A stretch of DNA of 64,000 nucleotides, from NCBI RefSeq assembly GCF_013377085.1, contig NZ_JACAAX010000021.1, positions 33,844 through 97,843 of the forward strand, given 5' to 3'. Below the pieces are notes generated by a model. The model did not search any database, had not been told where the DNA came from, and saw only the letters and a program-made list of their open reading frames with translations. Position numbers and translations under genes: made by a program. This document shows, in pieces, positions 54,261-63,605 of this stretch (the first letter of the stretch is position 1; the number at the start of each line of letters is the position of its first letter). This DNA comes from Rhodoplanes sp. GTDB lineage: Bacteria; Pseudomonadota; Alphaproteobacteria; Rhizobiales; Xanthobacteraceae.

Positions 54261-55411
54261 CCCTGAAGCTGGCCGACCGCGTGCTCGGGCTGAAGCCCTC
54301 CGCCACCGTCGAGATGACCGAGAAGGTGCGCGCCGCGCGCGCCGCCGGACGCCGAGTGATCGGCCTGTCGAGCGGCGATCCGAACATCACCACGGACGCC
54401 CGCATCGTCGCCGCGGCCGAGCGCGCGCTGCGCGACGGCGACACCCATTACGGACCGCCGGCCGGCACCGCGGCGCTGCGCGAGGCCGTGGCGGCGCGCG
54501 AGGCACGGCTGTCGGGCGCAACCTACGATCCGGCCGACATCATCATCACGCCGGGCGGAAAATTCGCGCTGCTCACCTCCTTGATGGCGCAGGTCGAGCC
54601 CGGCGACGAGGTCTTGGTGCCGGTGCCGGGCTGGGTGAGCTACGAGCCGTGCGTGCGCCTATGTGGCGGCACGCCGGTGCGGCTCGACATGCTCGACCGC
54701 ATCGACCCCGACAAGATCGCCGCCGCCGTGACGCCGCGCACAAAAGCCATCATCCTCAACTCGCCCGCCAACCCGACCGGTCGGGTGATCCCGCAAGCCG
54801 AGCTCGAGATGGTCGCCGACCTCGCCCGCCGCCACGATTTCTGGATCGTCTTCGACCAGGTCTATGGCGATCTCGTCCATGACGGACCGTTCCACCGCAT
54901 GCAGAGCATCGCGGCGGTGCGCGACCGCGTCTTCGTCGTCGACAGCCTGTCCAAGACCTTCGGCATGACGGGCTGGCGGCTCGGTTATCTGGCGCTGCCG
55001 CCCGGCCTCGCCAAGCCGGTGCTGAAGTTCATCCAGCACTCGATCTACTGTCTGCCGGGCTTCGTCCAGGCCGCCGGCGTCGAGGCGCTTTCTCTGTACG
55101 ACGAGCTGGCGCCGACCTATCGGGCGCTGTTCCGGGCGCGCCTGGAGCGGGCCGCGGCGCGGCTCGACGCCATTCCGGGCATCGCCTGCACGGTGCCGGA
55201 TGCGGCCTTCTATCTGTTCCCCGCGGTCGATGCTCCCGACACCGAGGTGGCACGCCACTGGCTCGACACGATCGACGTCGCGGCGATGCCGGGCTCGTCC
55301 TTCGGCGGCATGGGGGCCGGCCATCTGCGCCTGTCCGTCACCTGCTCGGATGCCGACCTCGACGAGGCGCTCGACCGCATCGCGCGCCTCGGCCTGCCGA
55401 AGGCCGCCTGA
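54257..55411 (+). CDS. Class I/II PLP aminotransferase, aspartate-type (384 aa)
   Basis: Fold type I aminotransferase: GLSSGDPNITTDARI, ANPTGRVI, and the PLP lysine in DSLSKTFGMTGWRLGYL (about residue 234). The C-terminal Arg (HLRLSVTCSD) binds the substrate carboxylate. This group swaps amino groups between aspartate, aromatic or other amino acids and 2-oxoglutarate. The ABC transporter genes behind it suggest it handles the imported amino acid. It starts inside the TetR stop. Confidence 0.88.
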   Translation: MTLKLADRVLGLKPSATVEMTEKVRAARAAGRRVIGLSSGDPNITTDARIVAAAERALRDGDTHYGPPAGTAALREAVAAREARLSGATYDPADIIITPGGKFALLTSLMAQVEPGDEVLVPVPGWVSYEPCVRLCGGTPVRLDMLDRIDPDKIAAAVTPRTKAIILNSPANPTGRVIPQAELEMVADLARRHDFWIVFDQVYGDLVHDGPFHRMQSIAAVRDRVFVVDSLSKTFGMTGWRLGYLALPPGLAKPVLKFIQHSIYCLPGFVQAAGVEALSLYDELAPTYRALFRARLERAAARLDAIPGIACTVPDAAFYLFPAVDAPDTEVARHWLDTIDVAAMPGSSFGGMGAGHLRLSVTCSDADLDEALDRIARLGLPKAA

Positions 55412-55438
55412 CCCATGAACACGCACGAGAGGACCGCC

Positions 55439-56245
55439 ATGACCAAACGTTCGCTGCTCCTCGGTTGCCTCTGCGCCGCGGTGCTCGCCGTCCTGATGCC
55501 CGATCCGGGCGCCGCCCAGCCGGCCCCCAACACCGTCGCGGCGATCAAGAGCCGCGGCAAGCTCCTGGCCGGCGTGAAATTCGACACGCCGCCGTTCGGC
55601 TTTCTCGACCAGAGCAACAATCCGGTCGGCTTCGACATCGATCTCGTCACCAAGGTCGCTGAGAAGATCGGCGTGCCGATCGAGCTGGTCAGCGTCACCT
55701 CGACGACCCGCATCCCGATGCTGGTCAGCGGCAATGTCGACCTGGTCGCGGCGTCGATGACGCACACGCGCGAGCGCGACCGCACCATCGACTTCTCGAT
55801 CACCTATTACACCGGCGGCCAGTCGCTGCTGGTGCCGGCCGCGAGCCCCGTGACCTCGGTCGGCGATCTCGGCGACCGCGCCGTCGCAGTCCAGCAGGGC
55901 ACGACGCTGGAGAAGACCATCGCGGCGATGGCGCCCAAGGCGAAGATCTCCGGCTTCAAGGACTACAACAGCGCCTGGCTGGCGCTCGCCCAGGGCCGCG
56001 TCGATGCGCTGACCGGAAGCCTCAACATCCTCCAGGGCTTCGCCAAGAGCAACCGGGCCTTCAAGATCGTCGGCGACCTGTTCAGCGTCGAGCCGTTCGG
56101 CATCGGCGTGCGCCAGGGCGACTCGGGCCTGCGCGACGTGATCAACGAGACGCTGCAGGACCTGTGGACCTCGGGCGAGTACCGCACGCTTTATCTGAAA
56201 TGGTTCGGCGAGGAGCCGCGGATCGCGATCGAGACCTGGCCCTGA
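55439..56245 (+). CDS. Polar amino-acid ABC transporter binding protein (268 aa)
   Basis: Signal peptide (MTKRSLLLGCLCAAVLAVLMP, cut near AAQP), then a family-3 SBP: AIKSRGKLLAGVKFDTPPFGFLD, FDIDLVTKVAEKIGV, RIPMLVSGNVDLVAASMTHTRERDRTIDFSITYY, and WLALAQGRVDALTG. The arginine in THTRERD is the usual amino-acid carboxylate contact. It delivers an amino acid to the permeases that follow. ATG at 55439 has GAGAGGA upstream. A repeat at 56313-56385 separates it from the first permease gene. Confidence 0.9.
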   Translation: MTKRSLLLGCLCAAVLAVLMPDPGAAQPAPNTVAAIKSRGKLLAGVKFDTPPFGFLDQSNNPVGFDIDLVTKVAEKIGVPIELVSVTSTTRIPMLVSGNVDLVAASMTHTRERDRTIDFSITYYTGGQSLLVPAASPVTSVGDLGDRAVAVQQGTTLEKTIAAMAPKAKISGFKDYNSAWLALAQGRVDALTGSLNILQGFAKSNRAFKIVGDLFSVEPFGIGVRQGDSGLRDVINETLQDLWTSGEYRTLYLKWFGEEPRIAIETWP

Positions 56246-56312
56246 AAGATCCAGCCCTGAACACGTCCCGGAGCATGGTTCAGTGGCGATGAATCGAACC
56301 CGATGTCCGCTC

Positions 56313-56385
56313 GTCCCCGCGAAGGCGGGGACCCAGGAGCCGCTCGACGTGTGGCGCCTGGATTCCCGCTTTCGCGGGAATGAAC
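56313..56385. repeat. Palindromic repeat between binding-protein and permease genes
   Basis: GTCCCCGCGAAGGCGGGGAC at one end and ATTCCCGCTTTCGCGGGAAT at the other, each a hairpin, joined by a GGCGCCTGG spacer. It is a relative of the 3742 and 17179 repeats. It is in the 202-bp gap between the SBP stop (56245) and permease start (56448). Confidence 0.72.
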
Positions 56386-56447
56386 GGAGGGTGGGTCGAG
56401 CGCCGCGAACAACGCTCTAGGCGCAGCACCGGGGGAGCGGATTTCGC

Positions 56448-57125
56448 ATGCATTATCAGTTCGACTGGTCGCAGGTCTGGCAGCACCGGGATCTGATCTT
56501 CGACGGGCTCCTGGTCACGGTCGCGCTGTCGGTCGCCTCGCTGGTGCCGACGTTGATCATCGGCATGCTGATCGGCACGCTCGGGGCCTCCGGCTCCAGG
56601 GCGGCGCGCACGGCCGCCGGCCTCTATGTCGAGGGCATGCGCAACGTCCCGCTGCTGATCCACATGTATGTGTGGTACATGGCGCTGGCCTTCCTCAGGC
56701 TGCCGCCGTTCGCCTGCGCGGTGCTCGGCCTCACGCTCTACTCGAGCGCCTATGTGGCCGAGCTGGTGCGCTCCGGCATCGGCGCCGTTCCGCGCGGCCA
56801 GGCCAGGGCGGCCGCCGCCTCGGGCCTGCGGCCCTGGCAGGCGCTGCTGCTGGTCGTCTATCCGCAGGCGCTGCGCATCATCGCGCCGTCGCTGGCGAGC
56901 CTCGCCTCGCAGCTCATCAAGGATTCCTCACTCGCCTCCGTGATCGCCGTCGCCGAGCTGAGCTACCAGGCCGGCGCGATCGAGGGGCAGACGTTCCGCA
57001 CCTTCGAGGTCTATATCACCATCGCGGTGCTCTATCTCGCGCTGGTGCTCCTGGTGAGCTTCGCCATCGACCGCATCCCCGGACTGCGCGACGCCCCCTC
57101 GGTCGGGAGGATCGCCGATGCTTGA
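56448..57125 (+). CDS. Amino-acid ABC transporter permease 1 (225 aa)
   Basis: HisM/GlnP-type inner-membrane permease with about five helices. The ATPase-contact EAA loop is YVAELVRSGIGAVPRGQARAAAASGLRPWQALLLVVYPQALR (about 103-144), and EGMRNVPLLIHMYVWY precedes it. It overlaps the second permease gene by 8 bases. With the SBP and ATPase it imports an amino acid. Confidence 0.9.
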   Translation: MHYQFDWSQVWQHRDLIFDGLLVTVALSVASLVPTLIIGMLIGTLGASGSRAARTAAGLYVEGMRNVPLLIHMYVWYMALAFLRLPPFACAVLGLTLYSSAYVAELVRSGIGAVPRGQARAAAASGLRPWQALLLVVYPQALRIIAPSLASLASQLIKDSSLASVIAVAELSYQAGAIEGQTFRTFEVYITIAVLYLALVLLVSFAIDRIPGLRDAPSVGRIADA

Positions 57126-57798
57126 AGCGTTGCTCCCCGAAGCGCTTCTGCCCGAGGTGATCCGGCAGAATCTGCCCTTCCTGCTCGCCGGCCTCGCCAT
57201 GACGGTGCGCCTCGCCGCGATCGGCATCGTCGGCGGAACCCTGCTCGGCCTGCTGGTCGGCGTGATCCGGTATGCCCGCGTGCCGGTGCTCTCTCCCCTC
57301 GCCGCCCTCTATGTCGAGATCGTCCGCGGCACGCCGCTGCTGGTGGTGCTGTTCATCTGCTACTTCGCGATTCCCGCGCTGCTCGGCTACCGGACCTCGG
57401 CCGTGAACGCCGCCGCGCTCGGCTTCGTGCTGTTCATCGCCGCCTACCTGGCCGAGGACGTCCGCAGCGGATTGCGCTCGGTGCCGCCGGGCCTCGCCCG
57501 CGCCGGGCTGGCGACCGGCCTCTCCACCGTCCAGGTGTTCCGCCTGATCGTGCTGCCGCAGGCGCTGCGGCGGATCATCCCGCCGGTGTTCAGCCAGTAT
57601 GTGCGGCTGTTCAAGTTCACCTCGGTCGCCTCGGTGATCGGCGTGCGCGAGCTGACCGGCAGCGCGCTCCTCGTCAATGCGCGCGAGTTCCAGCCCGTCG
57701 TCATCCTGGCGACCGTCGCCCTCACCTATCTGGTCCTCTGTTCCACCCTGTCGCTGGTCGGCCGGCTGCTCTATGCGCGGCTGTCGGTCAGAACCTGA
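57118..57798 (+). CDS. Amino-acid ABC transporter permease 2 (226 aa)
   Basis: The partner HisQ/GlnP-type permease: EIVRGTPLLVVLFICYF, and the EAA loop AYLAEDVRSGLRSVPPGLARAGLATGLSTVQVFRLIVLPQALR. About five helices. The ATG overlaps the first permease gene's end by 8 bases; the ATPase gene starts 8 bases after its stop. Confidence 0.9.
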   Translation: MLEALLPEALLPEVIRQNLPFLLAGLAMTVRLAAIGIVGGTLLGLLVGVIRYARVPVLSPLAALYVEIVRGTPLLVVLFICYFAIPALLGYRTSAVNAAALGFVLFIAAYLAEDVRSGLRSVPPGLARAGLATGLSTVQVFRLIVLPQALRRIIPPVFSQYVRLFKFTSVASVIGVRELTGSALLVNAREFQPVVILATVALTYLVLCSTLSLVGRLLYARLSVRT

Positions 57799-57806
57799 GT
57801 CATGTC

Positions 57807-58550
57807 ATGTCCGAAACCCCGCTGATCGTGCTCGACCGCGTGTGCAAGCAGTACGGCACGACGCCGGTACTGCGCGACTGCAGCCTGACGGTCGCGCGCG
57901 GCGAGATCGTCGTCGTCTGCGGCCCGTCCGGCTCCGGCAAGAGCACGCTGATCAAGTGCATCAACGGACTCGAGCCCTACCAGTCGGGCTCGGTGCGCTT
58001 CGACGGCGAGGAGGTCGGAGCGCGCACCACCGATCTGCCGCGGCTGCGTTCGCGCATCGGCATGGTGTTCCAGAGCTTCGAGCTCTATCCGCACATGACG
58101 GCGCTGCGGAACGTGATGCTGGCGCAGGTCCATGCGCTCAAGCGGCCGCGGGCCGAGGCGCGCGCCCGCAGCCTCGATCTTCTGGCGCGTGTAGGCCTCG
58201 CCGACCGCGCCGAGGCCTATCCGGCCGATCTCTCCGGTGGCCAGCAGCAGCGCGTCGCCATCGCCCGCGCGCTGGCGCTGGATCCGATCGCCATGCTGTT
58301 CGACGAGCCGACCTCGGCCCTCGATCCGGAGATGATCAACGAGGTCTTGGACGTGATGACGGGCCTGGCCCGCGACGGCATGACCATGGTGGTCGTCACC
58401 CACGAGATGGGCTTCGCCCGCAAGGTGGCCAACCGCGTGGTCTTCATGGACGAGGGCCGGATCGTCGAGGACCGCCCGAGCGAGGCCTTCTTCGGCGCGC
58501 CCGTGACCGAGCGGGCCCGCGTCTTCCTGTCGAAGATCATCGCCCACTGA
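57807..58550 (+). CDS. Amino-acid ABC transporter ATPase (247 aa)
   Basis: A GlnQ/HisP-type ATPase: Walker A GPSGSGKST (about 40-48), Q-loop MVFQSFELYPHMTALRNVML, signature DLSGGQQQRVAIARALALDP, Walker B AMLFDEPTSALDPE, and the switch His in TMVVVTHEMGFA. It is the last gene of the operon begun by the TetR regulator. Its 3' end overlaps that of the convergent LysR gene by 14 bases. Confidence 0.92.
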   Translation: MSETPLIVLDRVCKQYGTTPVLRDCSLTVARGEIVVVCGPSGSGKSTLIKCINGLEPYQSGSVRFDGEEVGARTTDLPRLRSRIGMVFQSFELYPHMTALRNVMLAQVHALKRPRAEARARSLDLLARVGLADRAEAYPADLSGGQQQRVAIARALALDPIAMLFDEPTSALDPEMINEVLDVMTGLARDGMTMVVVTHEMGFARKVANRVVFMDEGRIVEDRPSEAFFGAPVTERARVFLSKIIAH

Positions 58551-59478
58551 CGGCCTTGCGCCGCGACGGCGGCGACGGCCGCTGGGCGCTGGCGAGCGCC
58601 ACGAAAGCCGCGGCCGCGGGCGCCGGATCGTCTCGACGGTGCACCAGCCACAGCGCCGTCGGCGTCCCGGCCGGCGACAGCCGCAGGCCGACCACCGAGG
58701 CGACCGCGAAGCCGGCGAGCGAGGCCGGCAGGATCGACACGCCGAGGCCCGCCGCCACCAGGCCCAGAATGGTGGCGTTCGCCCGCGCCTCCTGCTCGAC
58801 CCGCGGCCGGAACCCCGCCTTGCGGCACAGCGCCATCACCTGGTCGTAGAGGCTGGTTCCGGCTCCGGACGGAAAGAACACGAAGGGCTCGTCGGCGAGC
58901 GCGGCGAGCGGCACGGCGCGGCCGCGATGGGCCACCGCGAGCGGGTGGTCGGCGCGCAGGAAGGCGAGAAGCGGCTCGCGGCACAGCTCGACCGCGACCA
59001 GCCCCTCCGGCAGATCGGGCGCGACCGGACTGCGGATGAAGCCGATCTGCAGCCGCCGCTCGATCAGCGCCTCGATCTGGTTCGCCGTCACCTGCTCCTC
59101 CAGCACCAGGCGGACGCCCGGCACCGCCTTGCGGAATGCCCGGATGGTGCGGGTGAACGGCGCGTTGAGGGCGCCCGAGGAGGCGAAGCCGATCCTGAGC
59201 TCGCCGACCTCGCCGCGCTCGGCCCGCCCCGCCATCGCGGCCGCACGCTCGGCCTGCGCCAAGGTCGCCCGCGCCTCGACCAGGAACACGCCGCCCGCCG
59301 CGGTCAGCTCGACGCGCCGGTTGGTGCGCTCGAACAGCCGGACGCCGAGATCCGCCTCGAGCAGCCGGATCTGCTGGCTGAGCGGCGGCTGCGAGATGCC
59401 GATGCGCCGCGCCGCGCGGCCGAAATGCAGCTCCTCGGCCAGGGCCACGAAATAGCGCAGATGCCGGAGCTCCATCAT
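58537..59478 (-). CDS. LysR-family regulator (313 aa)
   Basis: N-terminal helix-turn-helix of LysR type (MMELRHLRYFVALAEELHFGRAARRIGISQPPLSQQIRLLEADLGVRLFERTNRRVELTAAG), then a periplasmic-binding-like sensor (GEVGELRIGFASSGALN, FSPFVFFPS region at about 205). Of the CatR/BenM-like type. Start: the ATG pair at 59478/59475; an ATG at 59505 is also possible. It is divergent from hydantoinase genes across 255 bp, so it probably controls them; an 88-bp repeat lies between. Confidence 0.88.
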   Translation of the reverse strand: MMELRHLRYFVALAEELHFGRAARRIGISQPPLSQQIRLLEADLGVRLFERTNRRVELTAAGGVFLVEARATLAQAERAAAMAGRAERGEVGELRIGFASSGALNAPFTRTIRAFRKAVPGVRLVLEEQVTANQIEALIERRLQIGFIRSPVAPDLPEGLVAVELCREPLLAFLRADHPLAVAHRGRAVPLAALADEPFVFFPSGAGTSLYDQVMALCRKAGFRPRVEQEARANATILGLVAAGLGVSILPASLAGFAVASVVGLRLSPAGTPTALWLVHRRDDPAPAAAAFVALASAQRPSPPSRRKAVSGR

Positions 59479-59515
59479 ATCGGACCGACCTTCATATTCG
59501 CCCACTCACCCCCTG

Positions 59516-59603
59516 GTCATGGCCGGGCTTGTCCCGGCCATCCAAGAATTTCCTTCGGAAAGGCTTTCAACACGTGGATGGCCGCGACGAGCGCGGCCAT
59601 GAC
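59516..59603. repeat. 88-bp palindromic repeat between divergent genes
   Basis: GTCATGGCCGGGCTTGTCCCGGCCAT at one end and ATGGCCGCGACGAGCGCGGCCATGAC at the other, with CACGTGG inside. It is the same length and layout as 51545-51632. It lies in the promoter region between the LysR gene and the hydantoinase B gene, unlike most copies which are downstream of genes. Confidence 0.8.
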
Positions 59604-59733
59604 GAGTCGGGATTCCGAATGTGCTATCAGTCGTCTATCCTCTCAATACCGTCGCAAATCATATTGGACGCTGATGGATCTGTCTCCTACGGTTTTGCCG
59701 CCATCTTATCGAGACCTCCGGAGACGCCGCGCC

Positions 59734-61434
59734 ATGCCCCCCAAGAAGGCCCAGGCTCCAGCCCCGCCCCGTGCCGCGAAGGCGCGCGAAAACCGCGACG
59801 CCTTCGATCCGATCTCGCTGGAGATCTACTGGAGCCGCCTGGTGTCGATCGCCGACGAGGCGGCCGCGGGCCTGGTGCGCACCGCCTTCTCGACCATCGT
59901 GCGGGAGTCGAACGACTACGGCACCGTGCTGATGGATCTGGCCGGCAACTCGATCTCGGAGAACACCGGCGGCATCGCCTCGTTCTCCTGCATCCTGCCG
60001 CGCACCACCAAGGCCTTCCTGCGGCGCTTTCCGGCCGAAACCTGGCGGCCCGGCGACTGCGTCTTCACCAACGATCCCTGGCTCGCCACCGGCCATCTGC
60101 CGGACTTCACCTTCGTCAGCCCGATCTTCAAGCGCGAGAAGCTGGTCGGCTTCGCCGGCTGCATCGCCCACTCGCCGGACGTCGGCGGCGCGCTGTGGTC
60201 GGCCGATTGCCGCGAGCTGTTCGAGGAGGGCATCCGCATCCCACCGGCTCGCTATCTGCGCGAAGGCCGACGCAACGAGGAGCTGCTCGAGGTGCTGCTC
60301 GCCAATGTGCGGGTACCCCGCCAGGTGCTCGGCGACCTCGAGGCGCAGGTGACGGCCAACGACGTCAGCGTCCGTCGGGTCGAGGAGTTTCTGGACGATG
60401 TCGGCCTCGACGACCTCACCGGCCTCGCCGACGCCGTGCACGCCAAGGCGGAGGCCGCCATGCGCCGGGCGATCGCTGCGGTTCCGGACGGCACCTATCG
60501 TTCGGTGCTCGAGGCGGACGGCTTCGACGACCAGATCACCCGCATCGCCTGCGCCGTCACGGTCGCGGGCGAGACCATGCATATCGATTATGCCGGCACC
60601 TCGCCGCAGATCGACCGCGGCATCAACTGCGTGCTCAACTACACGCACGCCTATTCGGTGTACCCGGTGAAATGCGCGCTCGACCCCTTCACGCCGCGCA
60701 ACGAGGGGTCGTACTGGCCCATCTCGGTGTCGGCGCCGGAGGGCTCGATCCTCAATCCGCGCTTCCCGGCGCCGGTCGGTGCCCGCCAGCTCACCGGGCA
60801 TCTGCTCGCCGACGCCATCTATGCGGCGCTCGCCGAGGTCGTTCCGGAGCGTGTCATCGCACAGTCGGGCGCGGCACCGTCGATGCGCGCCATCTTCAGC
60901 GGCATCGACCGCAACGGCGACCGCTTCAGCCAAGTGCTGTTCGCCACCGGCGGCATGGGCGCGGCACCGCACTGCGACGGCCTCACCACCACGTCGTTCC
61001 CGACCAATGTCGGCGCCGGCAGCATAGAGGCGCTGGAGAGCGCGTCGCCACTGGTCGTGTGGCGCAAGCAGCTCCGCCCGGATTCGGGCGGCGCCGGGAA
61101 GTTCCGCGGCGGCCTCGGCCAGGAGGCCGTGATCGAGGTGCGTTCGTCGGCGCCGGTGCGCCTGTCGCTCCTGTCGGACCGCCGCGATCATCCCCCGCTC
61201 GGCGTGCAGGGCGGCGCGCCCGGTGCGCCCTCGGTGATCCGGTTCGCCGACGGCACGATGCCGCATCCGAAATCGCGCACCACGATTCCACCGGGCACGC
61301 GGCTGCACATGATCTATGCGGGCGGCGGCGGCTACGGCGATCCGAAGACACGCGACCCGGCCGCGCTGGCGAGCGATCTGCGCGACGGCTACGTCACCGA
61401 CGAAGCCGCACGCACCGACTACGGGGCGGAGTGA
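59734..61434 (+). CDS. hyuB: Hydantoinase/oxoprolinase B subunit, HyuB (566 aa)
   Basis: The HyuB half of an ATP-dependent hydantoinase/oxoprolinase: DPISLEIYWSRLVSIADEAAAGLVRTAFSTIVRESNDYG at the start, FTNDPWLATGHLPDFTFVSPIF, and SGGAGKFRGGLGQEAVIEV towards the end. The Asp-His pairs in DYGTVLMD and NDPWLATGHLPD likely bind metal. It opens N-methylhydantoin, 5-oxoproline or a related cyclic amide with HyuA. ATG at 59734 with CCGGAGA upstream. HyuA follows after 5 bases. Confidence 0.9.
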   Translation: MPPKKAQAPAPPRAAKARENRDAFDPISLEIYWSRLVSIADEAAAGLVRTAFSTIVRESNDYGTVLMDLAGNSISENTGGIASFSCILPRTTKAFLRRFPAETWRPGDCVFTNDPWLATGHLPDFTFVSPIFKREKLVGFAGCIAHSPDVGGALWSADCRELFEEGIRIPPARYLREGRRNEELLEVLLANVRVPRQVLGDLEAQVTANDVSVRRVEEFLDDVGLDDLTGLADAVHAKAEAAMRRAIAAVPDGTYRSVLEADGFDDQITRIACAVTVAGETMHIDYAGTSPQIDRGINCVLNYTHAYSVYPVKCALDPFTPRNEGSYWPISVSAPEGSILNPRFPAPVGARQLTGHLLADAIYAALAEVVPERVIAQSGAAPSMRAIFSGIDRNGDRFSQVLFATGGMGAAPHCDGLTTTSFPTNVGAGSIEALESASPLVVWRKQLRPDSGGAGKFRGGLGQEAVIEVRSSAPVRLSLLSDRRDHPPLGVQGGAPGAPSVIRFADGTMPHPKSRTTIPPGTRLHMIYAGGGGYGDPKTRDPAALASDLRDGYVTDEAARTDYGAE

Positions 61435-61439
61435 AAGCC

Positions 61440-63545
61440 ATGAGCGAGCGCACCACCCGCATCGGCGTCGACGTCGGCGGCACCTTCACGGACCTCGTGC
61501 TGCACGACGCCCGCCGCGACCTCGTCCACACCGGCAAGCTGCTCACCACGCCGGACGATCCGAGCGTCGCCATCATCAACGGCATCAAGCGGATGCTGGC
61601 GGAGACCGGCCTGACGCCGGCCGACCTGCACAGCATCGTCAACGGCACGACGCTCGTCACCAACACCGTGATCGAGCGGACCGGCGCTGTCGTCGGCCTG
61701 ATCACGACGGAAGGGTTCCGCGACGTCATCGAGGTCGGGCGGGAGACTCGCTACGACCTCTACGACCTGTTTCTCGAGGCGCCCCCGACCCTGGTGCCGC
61801 GCCATCGCCGCCGCGAGATCCGCGAGCGCATCGACGTCGACGGCGAGGTCCTGGTGCCGCTCGACGAGCTGGCCGTCATCAACACGACGCGCGAGCTCGT
61901 CGAGCGGGACGGCGCCGAGGCGATCGCGATCTCGTTCCTGCACGCCTACCGCAATCCGGCGCACGAGGAGCGCGCCGCCGAGATCATCCGGGTCGTCTTT
62001 CCCGATCTTCCGCTGACCCTCTCGTCGCGCGTCGCGCCGGAGATCCGCGAATTCGAGCGCACCAGCACGGCCTGCGCCAACGCCTATGTGCAGCCGCTGA
62101 TGCGCCGCTATCTCGACCGGCTGGAGGCGCGGCTCGCGGCCATCGGCTTCACCGGCCGGCTGTACGTGATGCTGTCGGGCGGCGGCATCGCCTCGGTCAA
62201 GGAGGCGCGCGAGTTCCCGATCCGGCTGATCGAGTCCGGCCCGGCGGCGGGCGCCATGGCGGCCTCGTTCATCGCCCGCCATGCCGGCCTCGACCGGGTC
62301 GTCTCCTTCGACATGGGCGGCACCACGGCCAAGATGTGCCTGGTCGAGGACGGCGCACCCGACCACAAGTTCGATTTCGAGGCCGGCCGCGTGCGCCGCT
62401 TCGTCAAGGGCTCGGGCCTGCCCCTGAAGGTGTCGGTCGTGGACATGATCGAGATCGGCGCCGGCGGCGGCTCGATCGCCCGCGCCGACGACGCGTCGGG
62501 CCTGATGAAGGTCGGGCCGCGCAGCGCGGGCAGCAAGCCCGGGCCGGTCTGCTACGGGCTCGGCGGCACCGAGCCGACCGTGACGGATGCCGACCTGGTG
62601 CTGGGCCGTCTCGATCCCGAATACTTTTTGGGCGGCGAGATGCCGCTCGACGTGGCGCGCGTGCGCGACGCCTTCGAGACCGGCGTCGCCCGCGAGCTCG
62701 GCCTCGCCGGCCTCGACGCGGCGCTCGGGGTGCAGCGCATCGTCGACGAGACGATGGCGTCGGCCACCCGCATTCACCTCGCCGAGAAGGGCCGCGATCC
62801 GCGCCGCTACACGCTGATCGCCTTCGGCGGCGCCGGGCCGGTGCATGCCTTCAATCTGGCGCGCCTGTTGAAGATGCGCCGCCTGGTGGTGCCGCTCGGC
62901 GCCGGCGTCGCCTCGGCGCTGGGCTTCCTGGTGGCGCCGCCGGCCACCGACATGGTGCGCAGCTATGTCGCCCGGCTCGAGCGGCTCGACTGGGCGCACG
63001 TCAACGCGCTGTTCGCCACCATGGCCGAGCAGGGCACCCGCCTGCTGCGTGATGCCGGCGCCGACCCGGCCGCCATCACGATGCGGCCGACCGCCGAGAT
63101 GCGCCATGTCGGGCAGGGCTTCGAGATCCCGGTGCCGCTGCCGTCGACCGAACTCGGCGACGACGATCTGCCGGCGATCCGCGAGGCGTTCTTCTCGGCC
63201 TATCGCGAGCGGTTCGGCCGCGCCGTCGAGGAGGCGCCGATCGAGTGCCTGAGCTGGCGGCTCGCCTGCGTCGCGCCCGGACAGGACATCCGCATGGGCA
63301 AGGCGGCGCCGGCGGGCAAGCCGACCATGAAGACCGTCGCGGCGGCGCGACGCGGGACGCGGGACGTGGTGTTCGAGGGGATCGGCGCCCTGCCCTGCGC
63401 CGTCTACGACCGCTACGCCCTGCAGCCCGGCACCACCTTCGACGGCCCGGCCCTGGTGGAGGAGCGGGAATCGACCTGCTGCATCGGCCCCGGCAGCACG
63501 GTGCGGGTCGACGACTTCCTCAACCTCGTGATCGAGCTCGGGTGA
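61440..63545 (+). CDS. hyuA: Hydantoinase/oxoprolinase A subunit, HyuA (701 aa)
   Basis: The ATP-using half: RIGVDVGGTFTDLVLHDARRD is the actin-like phosphate loop; IVNGTTLVTNTVIERTGAVVGLITTEGFRDVIEVGRE follows, then VVSFDMGGTTAKMCLVEDG as the second phosphate loop, and IEIGAGGGSIARAD. It phosphorylates the ring so that HyuB can open it. The length, 701 residues, is normal for HyuA. ATG at 61440. No permease gene follows it within the window. The A-B order here is B first. Confidence 0.9.
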   Translation: MSERTTRIGVDVGGTFTDLVLHDARRDLVHTGKLLTTPDDPSVAIINGIKRMLAETGLTPADLHSIVNGTTLVTNTVIERTGAVVGLITTEGFRDVIEVGRETRYDLYDLFLEAPPTLVPRHRRREIRERIDVDGEVLVPLDELAVINTTRELVERDGAEAIAISFLHAYRNPAHEERAAEIIRVVFPDLPLTLSSRVAPEIREFERTSTACANAYVQPLMRRYLDRLEARLAAIGFTGRLYVMLSGGGIASVKEAREFPIRLIESGPAAGAMAASFIARHAGLDRVVSFDMGGTTAKMCLVEDGAPDHKFDFEAGRVRRFVKGSGLPLKVSVVDMIEIGAGGGSIARADDASGLMKVGPRSAGSKPGPVCYGLGGTEPTVTDADLVLGRLDPEYFLGGEMPLDVARVRDAFETGVARELGLAGLDAALGVQRIVDETMASATRIHLAEKGRDPRRYTLIAFGGAGPVHAFNLARLLKMRRLVVPLGAGVASALGFLVAPPATDMVRSYVARLERLDWAHVNALFATMAEQGTRLLRDAGADPAAITMRPTAEMRHVGQGFEIPVPLPSTELGDDDLPAIREAFFSAYRERFGRAVEEAPIECLSWRLACVAPGQDIRMGKAAPAGKPTMKTVAAARRGTRDVVFEGIGALPCAVYDRYALQPGTTFDGPALVEERESTCCIGPGSTVRVDDFLNLVIELG

Positions 63546-63605
63546 GCGAGCGGGACGGGGCGGGGCGGGGCGGGGCCGCCGCCGTCGCCACAGATCGATC
63601 GGGCG

